From the NCBI GenBank assembly GCA_948099385.1, contig CANUEZ040000062.1, forward strand, positions 3,217,501 through 3,281,500: a stretch of 64,000 nt of DNA, in the 5' to 3' direction. The position numbers were made by a program, and so were the translations under genes. The stretch comes from Fasciola hepatica (Eukaryota > Platyhelminthes > Trematoda > Plagiorchiida > Fasciolidae). The notes below the pieces were generated by a model. The model saw only the letters and a list, made by a program, of their open reading frames with translations, did no database searches and had not been told where the DNA came from. Positions 23,600-35,600 of this stretch are shown one piece after another (positions within the stretch are counted from its first letter, which is position 1; each line of letters opens with the position of its first letter).

Positions 23600-24400
23600 C
23601 ACGTTTATGAGGCAAATCGAAAGTTTCATCGAGGGCGCAGTTGTGGACCATGGGCAAAGTGTTTTTTACTTACTTTCTTATCATAATTGGAGGACCATTG
23701 ATGCTATCGACGGCTGCACGAAGCAGGAATCGGCAACGAGGTGCACAGGGCACCTGGAACTCTCAACGATTTGTTCCGACCACTATTCATCCTGGCCGAA
23801 AGCTTGATTGATATTGTTTTATCGAAGGCAAAAAGGACTAAGGGGGAAGCCCAATTACTGCGAAATTAGGTGACAAAAGTGCAGAATTGCGGTAATGCAC
23901 TGAAGCATTTGCAATGCCAGTCTAATCTGATTGCTTTACACATATATGAATGCATAGTGCCGTGTCTATCTATTGATTCGCAGAGCTGATATGCGGGATG
24001 CACCGAGAGAATAAATACGCCTGGACCATAATCCACTTTTGATGAATCGATGCAATTCTTAGGTCGCCAGTATTGCGCTACCAACTGCAGACTTGGACCA
24101 ATCGTACGTGAAAGTTGCAAGCTGGCGCGAAGAGCTTCAACATGGACGGTGATCAAGGAAGTCTTGGGCTATCAGTCACTCAATGAGCCAAGAGCCCGAG
24201 ATGTCAGGTCATTGGCAGCAACACGGCTCGCTTCGTCAGTTAACAGATGGCTTCCCTCCCATGGGACAAGTATACACGATCGGTGGTCCGCAGCAAGAGG
24301 AAAGGTGCATGCTTTACTTGTTCGAATAAATCTCTCCCGGCCTTAAAATGCTACTTCAGGATGGACTGTATCCGGGATGGAAGCCAAGGTAACCGGCAAA
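23600..24400 (+). pseudogene. BEL/Pao gag relic of an older family
   Basis: Near 23,620-23,760 the + strand encodes a stretch with 'VDHGQSVFYL' followed by 'AIDAIDGCT'-like sequence (seen as 'TIDAIDGCT'). This lines up with the conserved Gag region of the intact BEL element ('VTDPGQRLLYL' and 'REAIDGCT'). Near 24,311-24,375, in another frame, comes a zinc-knuckle-like cluster starting CFTC and containing KCYF and DCIRDG, matching the CFIC...CGYEGC knuckles of the intact element. Frames are broken in between. The relic stops directly at the solo LTR that begins at 24,404. Confidence 0.65.
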
Positions 24401-24403
24401 AGT

Positions 24404-24780
24404 TGTAACAGCCGGTCGCGAAAAATCCCCCTTTTTCCCTCGCGATTCAGTGTTTTTCCCAACATCACTCATTTGCCTACACTATTGACTTGTCTTTACG
24501 AACTGGTTGTTTTTCTGGTCCAATTGTTGTTTGTTCGCGCCCAGAGCGCTACTTTGGCACATCCTTGTTCAGGACCTGCGTGACGCACGTGCTGTTTGCT
24601 CACACGCTGCTATTCGGTTTCTCGTTGTTGAGTCCTTGTGATCGTATTATTGAGGTTTGTCTATTGTTTATGTCATTGTTTATTGTACTAATCTAGTATC
24701 GCAGAATATCACGGATAATGGTCCTTTGATTTCGGGATCCGTTGCGAATTTGGCTACGCATTGCTCAAACGTTCGTTACA
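24404..24780 (+). mobile_element. BEL solo LTR, opposite orientation to the intact element
   Basis: 377 bp match the LTRs of the intact BEL element in reverse complement, start TGTAACAGCCGG and end CGTTACA, with identity above 90% by eye. The sense direction is +. The five bases outside each end (aaagt and accgt) do not match, so no clean target duplication is visible. No internal region of the same element flanks it on either side, hence solo LTR. It directly abuts the gag relic of a related BEL family on the left. Confidence 0.9.
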
Positions 24781-26158
24781 ACCGTTATTTTTCCCTAAAA
24801 TCAGTAATCATACCTAATGACAATAATAATGGTTTGTTTCGGATAACACCGAGGCATGCTGCAAAGCAAGGTCAAAGGGTACATTTGGAAGGGGAATCCG
24901 AAGTCCAAGACGGTGATTCAAGTATGTGCTCTCAAGGTGGTATAAAGGGAAGTATTTAAAATACTCTTTATCGTGGCCACCGGCAAATTGGAGCTCAAGA
25001 TCGGGCAGCCAGGCCGGCCGAGTCCAGGTAGAGCTGGTCGAAGGTGATATACTTTTTACTCGAATATTACAAAAAGTGGAATGTGCAATTGCAGAATCAA
25101 ATAAAACCGATAAAAATTCAGTGTACTTTGAAGAGAAGTAAACCAGCCATAGCTCCCCGTGATGTATGGAACTGCTTAGGATTAGAAATCAGACGATAAA
25201 CGGGAGTAAAAATGCAGACACAGAACAAGAAAAATCCTTTGAAAATCACATTCATACAGTTTAGCAACCGAATATCGGCTGAGTCAGTTGCATACCCAGA
25301 GGAAAACTTATCTGTAGAGAGAGGCTGCCGGGGTAGGGGTGAAAGAAGTGGCCGGATAGAGACAGATTGTTTACTTTCGGAAGGGTTGAATACGATGCAC
25401 CAACATGGAAATTAAAACTGGGCGGCTGCTTGGTGTGTGATGCTTAGCCACAACGGTGGAAGAGGCTCATAGCCTGCAGAAAAGAAGTTGAGGTAAATGA
25501 AAGGTAAAATACCATCTGTTGATGTTTTGGCAAAAGGTGGGTCATGTGATGGCAACAGGTCAAAAGGCTCTGATACAGGTGTCTCTCCGATGTACGTATA
25601 CGGGGAGGACATGACCCTTTACAACGTAAGGATATTGCAGTGCTACAGCTACAAAGGGGGCAAACGGTCTCCATTTCGTTGACTGTTGGGATGCTCTGGG
25701 GACAAATATTCTTCAGTGAAATATACTGCTTGAACATTGTGGAACAAAAATGTATGGCAACAATAAATTTGGCCTTCTCAAATATATCGATAAATGTGAT
25801 GAAAAGGGAATAGTTTTATCTTGGGGATTGGTTAGGTTTGCGAATGGTACGGGTGAGTGGTTTGGCACGAATCCTCGGGAAAAAGGATCATGAAAGGTGA
25901 GCCGAATACGGTAACAGTCTTTTAAATGCGCGATAGTTACGGGCTAAGAAAAGTAATTTCCTCCGGGCTAGAGAAGCGGTAAGTAAAGATGGCAAAGATG
26001 AAAGAGCGCAGGATGGAAAATTGGCGATATCTGGAGAAGACATCGGTTTGCTTGCAGCATTTCAGTTGTATAAATAGTGTTTTTTCCGCAACCGATGCTG
26101 GTGGGGGGGCGACCTTTAGTTAGACACCAAACCTGAAAACCCTTTTGGCGACAGGGTG
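24781..26158. other. Unassigned, partly purine-rich on +
   Basis: No gene. From about 25,100 the + strand is purine-rich, as in the 2.9-4.8 kb tract, and this tract also ends in the repeat at 26,159-26,275. The frames at 25,212-25,682 lack family motifs. Confidence 0.4.
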
Positions 26159-26275
26159 CGTGATCCGCCATTCGAGCAGTGCCCACACACAGTTGCACAC
26201 GTCCAGCACTCCCATTGAGGGCCGGCCAAATCGGTGGATCTGACGGCGCTCCGCACCGGCGGGATGTGCACCAGT
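26159..26275 (+). repeat. Dispersed repeat, copy 2
   Basis: This is the counterpart of 4,808-4,922, with 'gtgatccgcca', 'gccggccaaa' and 'ggatctgac' in the same order and orientation, roughly 70% alike by eye. Purine-rich sequence continues on its right to about 27,300, unlike at copy 1. Confidence 0.5.
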
Positions 26276-27529
26276 GAAATTGGCGTTGTCACACACTTTT
26301 AGAGATCGGAAAGTCCAGGAGCTTGTTCCCAGGCTTTGAGGGATCCTGGGGGCAGAACCAATGGGGGAGCGACGGAGTAACGGACAGATATCGAATTTTC
26401 AGCCGGAAATGTAGGCCAGATATTTTGCCGGTATTGTCAGAAGATCAGTCCGAGCCATCAAGGGGAAGATACAGGCCAGTGGTTGTCTGGAAAAGTAATA
26501 ATAGAAAAACGCAGTCTGGGATGCTCCTAGCTGGGGATCACCTTTCAATGGTAAAAAAACCTCTGGTATCTAGAAACTGGAGTTAACTTTGAAAGAACAC
26601 GGGCTACGAGTGGATGAGAGGGGACGGGAATGCTAAAATGGCGAAGACTATGAAGAAAGATAAAGATAATTTGGTAATGAATGGCGGTCGCCGGGGTAGG
26701 ATTCTAGGTTTAAATGACAGGGCAAACTAAGTGAAGAGGAATTAGACCAGTTTGGGCCAAGTGAGTTGAACTTAGCGTAATGTAGATAAAAGATAAGGAT
26801 AGGTGCTGATTTTCCTCCAAAGGAGAACCTGGTACATGGGGAGGGAAAGGAGGAAGCTCAGGGCCCAGAGGTACAGTTGGTATGGTAAGTGAGTGCTTTC
26901 TTGGCGAGGGATTACGACAGAAACTGGTGTAATAAATGAACCTGAATGATAGTCGATAATTGAGCCAAGTACAATTATGCTGAGGCAATGACACGTACGA
27001 CGGGAAAGTTGAACAGTGAAACTTTGAAGAGGTAAGAGCTACGAGATTGAGAGATGCTGCAGAGCCTGGGTTTGGAGCAGACTCTCTGTAGAATAAAAAA
27101 CAAAGTCTGTTTGAAGATGAGAAAACAATTTAACTGGATGATATTATGTGGGTAGTTAGTGAGATCAGCATCCGTGACTACATGCCTGGAGGCTGAATTA
27201 CCTCGATGAGCCACTTCAAGCATAAGTATTGTGGCTTAGCTTTCTCCAAAGGAGAACCTAGTAACTAGAGCGAACAAGGAAGAAGCTGTAAATCAAGGGC
27301 TATAAAAGCCACTTTCGGCGGATGTTGTGTTGGTGGACTATTTGCCTTAGCAAAACAGAAGGCTATACTTGAAAGATTATTAAGACTACTGATACGCGGC
27401 AACTTGTGTGGTAGGTAGTCCTCTTGGTTCGTGACTCAGACCCGCGTGTCAGCAACCCGAGCCACCTTCGCCAGCTGGTTCCCCGGAAGTGTACGGACCA
27501 TTGTTGGATACGAGTGTCAGTACATCAAG
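26276..27529. other. Unassigned, purine-rich on +
   Basis: No reading frame with family resemblance was found. The phrase 'ttctccaaaggagaacct' occurs at about 26,813 and again at 27,242, a short local repetition of unknown origin. Confidence 0.4.
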
Positions 27530-29230
27530 CAATTCGTTTAATTCCCCTTTGAATCTCGATAAGTGGCCCCTTTTGCAAGGACATTTGGTGGGAGCTTATT
27601 CCACGTTTGTGAATATTTACCAATAAAGAAGTTGGACCGTAGGCTGATTCTCGAGGACGGCACAATGACCGAATGACTGCTGTGTCGCAATGAATACCTG
27701 AAGCATAAAGGGTCTAGTACCACAGGGGAAGCTTTGCAGGATCGGTATTTCAATAGTTAGAGGAAAAAGGATAGTTGTTCTTTATCTGTCGGAGCCAACG
27801 AGGTTAAAGGAGCAGTAGGCCATCGAGCTGTTCATAGTTCAGACTAGACAAATGGCCATCTATTGGTTTAGTAAAGGCGCACTGAACATTTTAGCGGCAA
27901 TCCTGCCAATCTGGAGCATGTCAGAGCCAACTATTGAACCATACTCCAGCAAAGGTCTAACGTGTGTTGTATAGACACTGAGTTTACTTCCACGCAAACC
28001 GAATTTTTGTGAACCAGCCCTATTAACCTGCGGGACCTAGCAATTTCAGTGTCTGTTTGTTCTGATGAGATGAACGAACAAGAGTAGCTTGGCGAGTGTA
28101 TATACTGTTTAGTAAGTATTTAATGGCTGAAAACGGAACTATAAACAGTTGTGGATTACCAAGGCCCTTGTGCCCAAGAGACTAAACGCAATAAGTTGAA
28201 CTACCACAGGCGACTGTTCCTCCGTCGGATGCTGACTGTCTTCACGTGAGCAGGGCAGCGAATTTGTAAATAATCATGTTTGTAACATTTAACTTGTTTT
28301 GTTGATATGCGAACAAGCTGTTTCCAATAAACAACCTATTATCCAGGCACGTCTGGTTGATTATAACAGTATTATACGCCCAAGTCAAGTGTTCATGCTT
28401 AGTTGGGGATCAGATGGCCGCCTATACAAAACTTTTTGGGAGGGACATGGTACTTGTGCTTAATAAAGCATCTTTTGTCAGCCGGGAATTTCATTAGCCA
28501 ATCGGCACGCCACAAATCGAGCATCCGTAAGTTCTCCGATAGTTTCACTATAGTACTGTCCAATGAATTATGATCGAAGGAGTACTACAAATTTATATCT
28601 TCAGCAGATGAAATAGAAATCCCATGGCAAACCACGGTATATATATCATTTATCTACCTGAGGAACAACAACGGGCCCAGTACACCACACAGTATCACAA
28701 AACTGGTTACAGAGCTGGGTGTGGAAATGATGCCATCAAAGTTTACCGCTTCAGAGCGCGAGGACAAGTACGACTCTAGCCAGACATATAATGGGTCAAC
28801 GACGCCATATGTCCGGAACTTTGGCAGCGAAGGAATGTGAGAGACCGGGTCGAAGGCTTAATACATGCCTTAAAAGACTGAGATCACTGCCTTGCCATCA
28901 TTGGCAGTTATCGTAATGACATTGAGAATGTCAGTCGTACAGGTTGGGCTGGATCGATTTTTTTTGGAAACTGTGCTAACTCTCACTTATAACGTGATTT
29001 TTGAGGAGGTGATTAGTTAGTTTAACTTTTATTATTCTTTTTGAAATCCTCGATACCACTGGGATATGATTCACAGGCCGGTGGTTGACCGGGTCTTCCC
29101 GTGTTCCTTCTCATGAATTGAATAAAAACCTACGTTTTCCACTTTATAGGGTACCAACTAGACCTCATGAAAAGGTTGAATAAATATGCTAAAAGATTTG
29201 GGATATCTGATCCTCCCAAATTATAGATGG
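27530..29230 (-). pseudogene. CR1/jockey-group LINE relic on minus strand (LINE D)
   Basis: Read on the minus strand from right to left, landmarks of ORF2 appear in order. A segment near 28,750-28,850 reads 'AFDPVSHIPSLPKF', 'YVWLESYLSSRSE' and then 'GVLGPLLFL' (motif B region). Next come 'SSAEDINL' (decayed catalytic box) and a 'RPLLEYGS'-like stretch near 27,930. Last is the usual end 'SLRSNFFIGKYSQTWNKLPPNV' at 27,538-27,700, given here in two parts: 'SLRSNFFIGKYSQ' and 'TWNKLPPNV'. Stops and frameshifts are frequent. The 3' end resembles LINE C at 17.4 kb. Confidence 0.75.
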
Positions 29231-29954
29231 CCGATGGTAACGAGTCCGATCCAGGGCGGTAAGACATTTTGATGTTTGAAGTTAAAGGTTCAATTTCGGG
29301 GGGTAGAAATGTTTAAGAAGAGAATGGCTCATAAGAGGGTACTGGTGGTGTTCTGTTCCGTCCCACCAACTCTACCGACAACTCAGATCTGCCCCAGAAC
29401 CATATCCGTTTATCACTACAAAACAAACAATATACAGGCTTCTCGCATTTGCCCACTCGTTGCGCACAATGCATTGGTTCGACTGGCGCGGGTGATCACA
29501 CCTTGAGGCTGGAACAAAGCTGACAAAACTCATCTGTCATCTATCGATCTACTACAGTGATCGGCTTTCTTGTCATCCGAGGTTCCGTTGACTCAAACCT
29601 TGAGCTTGGTACCACACCAGCGCTGACGGCCAAAGTGACGTGGCTTTCCGCAAGCCATGGGTTGTCACAGTCCCTCACAAGTGGATTGTAGAAAAATGGC
29701 GCTGTCACTAATCAAGGAAGAAGCGAAAAACCTGTTAAGCTCTCCTGCTATGTCCAGTAGTTCATCGAGGTACATGTTTTTAAGGGAGAGGGAAGAGTTA
29801 GATGAAGTTGTCTTGGGATTCCTTGATTTCTTCCTTTTTTGTAAGAATCTAGACTTTCCTGGAATGACCCAGGATAAACTGATCAGCAGAGCTTGGTGAT
29901 ATTAGATAAGTGAGATTAGAGATTGCGCCTGCAGGCACAGCCACACCTGGAGGA
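29231..29954. other. Unassigned sequence
   Basis: No recognisable gene. The right part may be the upstream extension of the BEL relic that follows, but I find no motif to confirm it. Confidence 0.4.
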
Positions 29955-30395
29955 TCGAGGAAATTCGCGGTGATTTGGACCAGGAGCCGGATACTCCACT
30001 GGTCACAAGATCTTATAGAACGATGTAAACCAGTCGGCGAACCTACCTCTCTCGAAATCAGCATGGTTACAGGGGGTCATGCCAACGATTTGACGAAGAT
30101 GACCCTACAGTTACCACCTTTAAATGATGGAGAGACCATAAACTAGCTGGAAGCTTCTGTGGTAAACGTTTTACTAATGGGAACAGCCGGCTGCTAGCCC
30201 TCAGCGGCCCAGAGTTGGTCCCATCTCAAAGACACAACGTTCAGAGAACCATCTGGCCCCCATTTTGACATACTAATTGGGTATAATATACTAGAGGCCC
30301 ACTGGGCTTTTGAACAGGGCATACACAATCAAAAGGAACCAACTGACGCACGAACTATGTTCGGATAAACGCTCCTTGGATCACTGGTGAACACA
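29955..30395 (+). pseudogene. BEL/Pao protease-region relic
   Basis: In the frame beginning near 29,970 a 'DLDQEPDTPLV' stretch stands where the intact BEL has its DSGSDTTLV protease site, so the catalytic motif has decayed. Further on, 30,268-30,385 encodes 'FDILIGYNILEAHWAF' followed by 'RTMFG' and 'TLLGSL', matching the region after the protease in the intact copy ('DLLIGCDVPEAHWVL', 'RTALGWML'). The frame holds stops. Sequence identity to the intact element is low, so this is a different and older BEL lineage. Confidence 0.65.
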
Positions 30396-32340
30396 ATCCA
30401 TGCACCTTTTCCAAAGTTTTTGTTACTTAAGGTCCGCATGTTTGAAAGTTTTTAATACGCGGACAGATTTTGAACAGCACGTAGGTGAGCTCAAGAGTAA
30501 AATGAAAACGGTTGACCTGCAAACCAACCCTGTAACTGGACCTTCCTTAAGTTACCTCCGGATACTCATCCATAAATGGTTCGCGGCCCAAAAACAGTTG
30601 CTGTCTACAGGGGCTGCCAAACCTCTAAGCTGCTCTGTCCGAGTGCAAGTAAGGTGTTAATACAGGTATTCTCAGCCGGAACCCTAAACTTCATCTTCTC
30701 AAGTTTTCACCATGCACCAGGTGTAAAAGATCTGTGCCTTTTACACAGGGAATATTAGCCACTCAATGACAGGCTCTGCCCTCCAATCACCGGAACAAGA
30801 CCAAGAGATTATTCAGCACCAACTCACAAAGAAAAGCAAGCAGCCATGTAGCCACGGTATCCAACACCGTCCTCTAGAAGCTTCGATATCGTATATCAAT
30901 CAAGCTGTCGTTCTAGCTAATAGCAGCTCACCTAAGCCTTTCACGATTAGGTACATGAAGTGGTTTCACCCCAAGAAATTTTTTGAATTATCTTATGTCC
31001 TGTTGAAGTGTCCGATAGCAATTATCCTATAACATCATGCCCATCACCCAGAGGATTCTCCTAGACAACTATCTGAATGTGGCCCATCTGTCACCACGGC
31101 CTAGGGGAAGCTTTTCTGTGTCTCCATCACTCCCAGTTTATACCTCAATAACTCGATCCTCCATCTCAATCTCATCTCCCACAGTAGCCAACACTGCCAC
31201 GCATGGGAGGCTCATCCACGTTGTATATTTCACACCATCATAGTGCGTTTACAAACCACAATGACTAAACACGTTGCCCGCCCGGTGCCCTTGAATTTGT
31301 CATCTAGCAGCGTTGTATTCATCACATAAACTACCGCTTACCCCCGTAAATTATTCCCCCCAAGCTTCTTCTGTTAAAACTAGTATTTTGAAGCCCCGGT
31401 TAGCATAAAAGACAAGCACCACAGGCAGATAAATTGGTGCACCATCGTTGCCTCTTTATTACAGACATACCCAGTTCGTTGTATACTGCCCTAATTTATT
31501 ATCATAACCCGTAACTAAGACCAGCTACAGACCGAAAACATTTTTATTTATTCCAGGCCCTCCAAACTCCGCCGTCGCCCGTGGGGCCGTTTGACTGAAT
31601 CCTGAAAATGAAGCTTCGAATTGAACGATCATGAGTTGATTCAAGAATGCTCCCTGTCCTTGTGGCTCCTATCTTTCGTAGTCAACTACCGCGAACCTCA
31701 TTTTGAGCCTCCCCTCAGGGTGCCAGTCAGTCGATTTTAGCACCTAATGCCACCCTTGTCTACCCGCCTCCCTTTGGACCGACTTGAAGTCTACACCTTA
31801 CCTGGCACACATGCACTCAAAACCTGTCCACATCAGCGATCTGCGGAGTAATGTTACTCGGAGGGCGCCATCAACTCCCCGTCGCGGTGGAAGAGTGCCC
31901 ACACGGCCTGGGCCAACAGCCCCCTTCACTTCATTTGCCAATATGTGAGATCATCCCACCTGGCTCCCTTTCGTGCTCACAAAAGTAGAAAGAAGAATAT
32001 CAGAATATCTGACCACATCACGACTTTTGTAAGGCACATTTCTTCGTATTTTTCCCCCTTATTCCTTACAAGAATATTGCAAGCCACCACCCTCGTGGGT
32101 GCAACCCTATACGCTGACATCCAGTTATAAGTCGTGCAACTTTCAACTTCCCTCACATCCCTGGAAACATACTCTTAGTTCTCAGCAACGAAAGTCCTGA
32201 TGCCCCAGGCCCTGGGCCTCAAGTTTTGACAATATCCGATAAATATAGTGGTTCACCTTTGGTAAGTGGAAGAGATACAAGCTGAAAAGCGCGATCAGAG
32301 CGTAAAGGTTATGCGTAGATGGGTGTTTGAACAGAGGCAT
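30396..32340. other. Unassigned sequence, about 1.9 kb
   Basis: No gene recognised. The left few hundred bases could belong to the same BEL relic, but I could not match them to the reverse transcriptase. 31,560-31,960 is C-rich on +. Confidence 0.4.
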
Positions 32341-32348
32341 ATCAAGAG

Positions 32349-32390
32349 TTTTGAGGTGATCCAAAGGTGAAAAGTCTTTGGCCTCGGCGG
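32349..32390 (-). repeat. Left arm of inverted repeat, matches tRNA-like 3' end and trailer
   Basis: These 42 bases are the reverse complement of 32,574-32,615 with two mismatches. They cover the last bases of the tRNA-like acceptor stem and about 30 bases of trailer, but not the tRNA body. Most likely this is the 3' part of a second copy of a tRNA-derived element in the opposite orientation. Confidence 0.85.
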
Positions 32391-32501
32391 CTGTAGGCAG
32401 TCAAATCACAAGCTAGTTCACTGTGGTGGATGCCATGTGCTACTGCAACTTGGGGGGGTATACTGTGGTCCATGAGCAGCAAGTCGAAGGTCCTCCGGCG
32501 T

Positions 32502-32585
32502 GGCCTCGTAGCTTAGCTGGTAGAGCACTCGCGGTACTAAAGCGAGGATGGTGACCGTGCGTGGGTTCGAATCCCGCCGAGGCCA
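32502..32585 (+). tRNA. tRNA-like element with long variable arm (Ser-type?), possibly SINE head or pseudo-tRNA
   Basis: An 84-nt cloverleaf can be drawn. The acceptor stem is a perfect 7 bp (32,502-32,508 with 32,578-32,584), with discriminator A at 32,585. The D stem is GCTT with GAGC, the anticodon stem is 32,528-32,532 with 32,542-32,546, and the T arm is 32,561-32,577 with loop TTCGAAT. Both pol III boxes are good: A box tagcttagctgg and B box ggttcgaatcc. The variable arm is 14 nt, pointing to a class II tRNA (Ser, Leu). The anticodon loop has nine bases (GGTACTAAA) instead of seven, so no anticodon can be assigned cleanly; ACT (Ser) fits if the loop-closing pair is mismatched. This oddity and the inverted repeat around its 3' end argue for a tRNA-derived repeat or decayed copy. 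Confidence 0.65.
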
Positions 32586-32615
32586 AAGACTTTTCACATT
32601 TAGATCACCTCAAAA
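32574..32615 (+). repeat. Right arm of inverted repeat
   Basis: The reverse complement of 32,349-32,390 with 40 of 42 bases alike. It begins in the T stem of the tRNA-like element and extends 30 bases past it. The 183-bp spacer between the arms contains most of the tRNA-like body. Confidence 0.85.
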
Positions 32616-35600
32616 TATTATCAAAATCTGCCAAAACATCAATACGTATCAAGAGTGTACTAATCACAGTACTACAAAGAGTCAAGTTGGATTTGCCATC
32701 AATGAAGTTAAGATGAACATCATTCACCCGGAAAAACTGAATGTGTAGTTTGTTAGATCGAAAACGCACTAAATGGAGATCAACTGCCTGGTACGTCGGC
32801 CAGTGCAAGAATAGACGAAAAAATGTTAAAAAAAGAAAACGAACCAAATGGGACGAAGAATATTCACGATCGGTAATAGATCTCAGGACAAGTGCAGTTG
32901 GTGGTGCATCAACTTTGAAACCGCTGGGGAAAATACACAGCAAGTTTGGTTTATTATTTTCCACCGATGGCTCTGCCGATTTTCGTTTCTGTCGGAAGCC
33001 CAATTAGACTACCGTTGTGAGGAGCAAAACGAGGCTTGTTGAAGGACTCGAGAAAGCTGCAGTTAGGCTAATGAAGGTAAGCTGTGGATTAAGAGCAGTT
33101 AATTGCTCTGGTCGGTGATGGTGGATGATCCATTTTCTGACTTTGTTGACTGTTTCGTACACTGATCGGGAAAAAATAGTTTTCCAAACATCAGTTGCTT
33201 TATCCCTGTACACACTGATCATCCGCTCCCCACGATAAGAATGGCTGCATCATGTTCCAAAAGGCTCAATCCTTAACGTTGCTCACATCAGTAAACGAAA
33301 CTGGTCCATGTTATCCGGGTAAACGGGTATCATTTTACTTCATTTAGAAGTCCATTCTTCCACGAAGATGCTGAAGTTGGCCCCTTTTTTCTGCGGCCTT
33401 GTGAATAATTCGGCTCGTCTTTAGATGTTGTACTGCTCCATCAGGAGTCCGTGAGTGCACCACAATCGGAATCGGGAAACACTTATGTCATCAATAGTTC
33501 ACTGATTGGCATCGATAAATTTTTAGCCTTTGCTGAGTAGGGAGCCTGCGAAGAACACAGGCAGCTTTTCGATATTAAATTCAAAAGCATACCTCAGGAA
33601 GGTAAAGAGCACTCAAGAGGAGATTTACTGATACCCTCAGTGGCAAATAAAAAAGCGACGTCGCCACGAGCAAAAATAGTTGCTCTACCCAAGCGGCCAC
33701 TTTATTTGTTCACCAAAAAGTCGAGAAAAGCTCCTGAGCTTCCGGTATATCCCAAAACGAGACCTTTGCTGGAGACCCAAAATAACTTTCGATGTCCGTT
33801 GTCCACGCCGTGCGATTTGGAACGGGTTGTTATGAGTGGCTGCTTGCGACACCTGGATATAACAGCAGGGCTACCTGCGCGGCAAACCACCTTTAGTGAA
33901 GGCAAGTTACAGTGATGGAGTCGGTGTCCCTAAATATACTGAAAATTACTGTCTCGTTATTGGGTCTACGAGTGAAGACAATTTTGGAATGGTGCTTTTC
34001 CAAAACAGGATGAAGCTTTGCGTATTGGACATATCCTACAGTTGTGTGGCTTTACAAGGAACGGAGGGAGCGGATTAAGTGCGCGAAACATGGGAGTTTT
34101 GCCTGCTTGCATGCGGAAACAGTAGTGAACTTTTTGACTGATGAACACAAGATTACGATTATAAGGATGAAGTAGGTTGTGGGCCGCCTCGTGACGAGTG
34201 GTCCAGCATTTTATTCCGTTTTATCACTTGCACGCTATCAAGCCGACCTACTTCTCTTGAACGATAGTGCGCCGAACTCCGGTTTCCTGTGTGATTAGCT
34301 CTAAGGTCGGAAAGAGAAATTCCTCATTGTTTTACTTGGAGTGTTCATATGATATTCATCGGTCGAAATCTCATTATGAAGTTACTCAGACATTTGGAGG
34401 AGAACGTTTATTTTCAATTTATAGCTCACTCTCCGTCGCAATTTTTTTACACCGGAAGCCAATGGACCACTCCGTCTTGTGATGAGATTCAACTCATTCC
34501 TGTGTCGATGTGTGTGGTAGGGCTCTCAGAGTTACACTCATTTTCGAGGCCCATTTCTTGTTCATAAGCTGGTTACCGATTCCTTCACGAAAATGGATGT
34601 GGTACCTCTGTAGAGTTCTTTGGCTTTGACCTTACTAATCTACATGACATCCCTCTGTCACCTAAATGTCACAATTACGTCCAGCTTCTCGGAGGAAGTT
34701 CGTAAGGTCATCCTGACCCATCGTTGAAATAATAAGTAGTCTGCTAAGGGGACAGCCTAGCCAAAACATTAGGAACATTCGAATTGTTCCCAATACATTT
34801 TGGAAAGACGGTCATGAGCTCCCGTTGCCTTGAAGTCGTTGATTTTGCAAAACCCGGTCACTGGTGGAGGTACGAAGGATGATAGAATGATGTAAACATT
34901 GGGGCCTGTGCGGAACATCTTTGGGCAACCTTTACTACCCCATGATACAAGGATTTTGCTATGGCAAGAGGTAGACGCAATAAAGTAGACGATCTCATCT
35001 AGTGAAGTTCATTGGGAACAATTACTATTAGTAAACGGTACAGTGTTATTTTCTGCTGGTACACAGTTAGCACATGTGGCCGCTCAAATCATCACCAAAA
35101 ATGAAGCAGATTTCTAAGAGTTAACATAGAAAGAAGTCTAACTAATTGATCGACCTCGCTGGGTTTGGCGTTCACCGGGCGACGCTACGTATGTATATAT
35201 GTCTCGTCAAACGGTTACTGAACTAACTAATTTATTTTCTGTTCTGACGCTTTCCATATACATCGTTGTACCCTGCAATAAATGGCTAACGAATGGCATC
35301 GAAAGCCGGCGCTCTTTACTAAATGTTTATCAAATCACGAGGTTTTCTTCGTGCCATACCCGGCCAATTCGCTTCTCTTGAAGTAACACTCACGCAAAGG
35401 GTCGCTCCTACATTAAGCTGCTATGCCGGCCGTGGTGCGTGTGAAATGAGACCCAATAAGGTAAAAACAAAATGGCTTCATGGAAGCAACACGGTAATCA
35501 AAATGTGGTAGCCCCATAGGGACCATGTTAGCAATCAAGCAGTCCTCGAAGTTCGTCATCAGGCCAGACAGTGTACGCATGCCTCCCGAATGGGTGAAGT

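Noticed and set aside
33640..33915. 91-codon + frame as a host exon
   Set aside because: No family motif, no convincing acceptor and donor with matching phase, and no neighbour to join.
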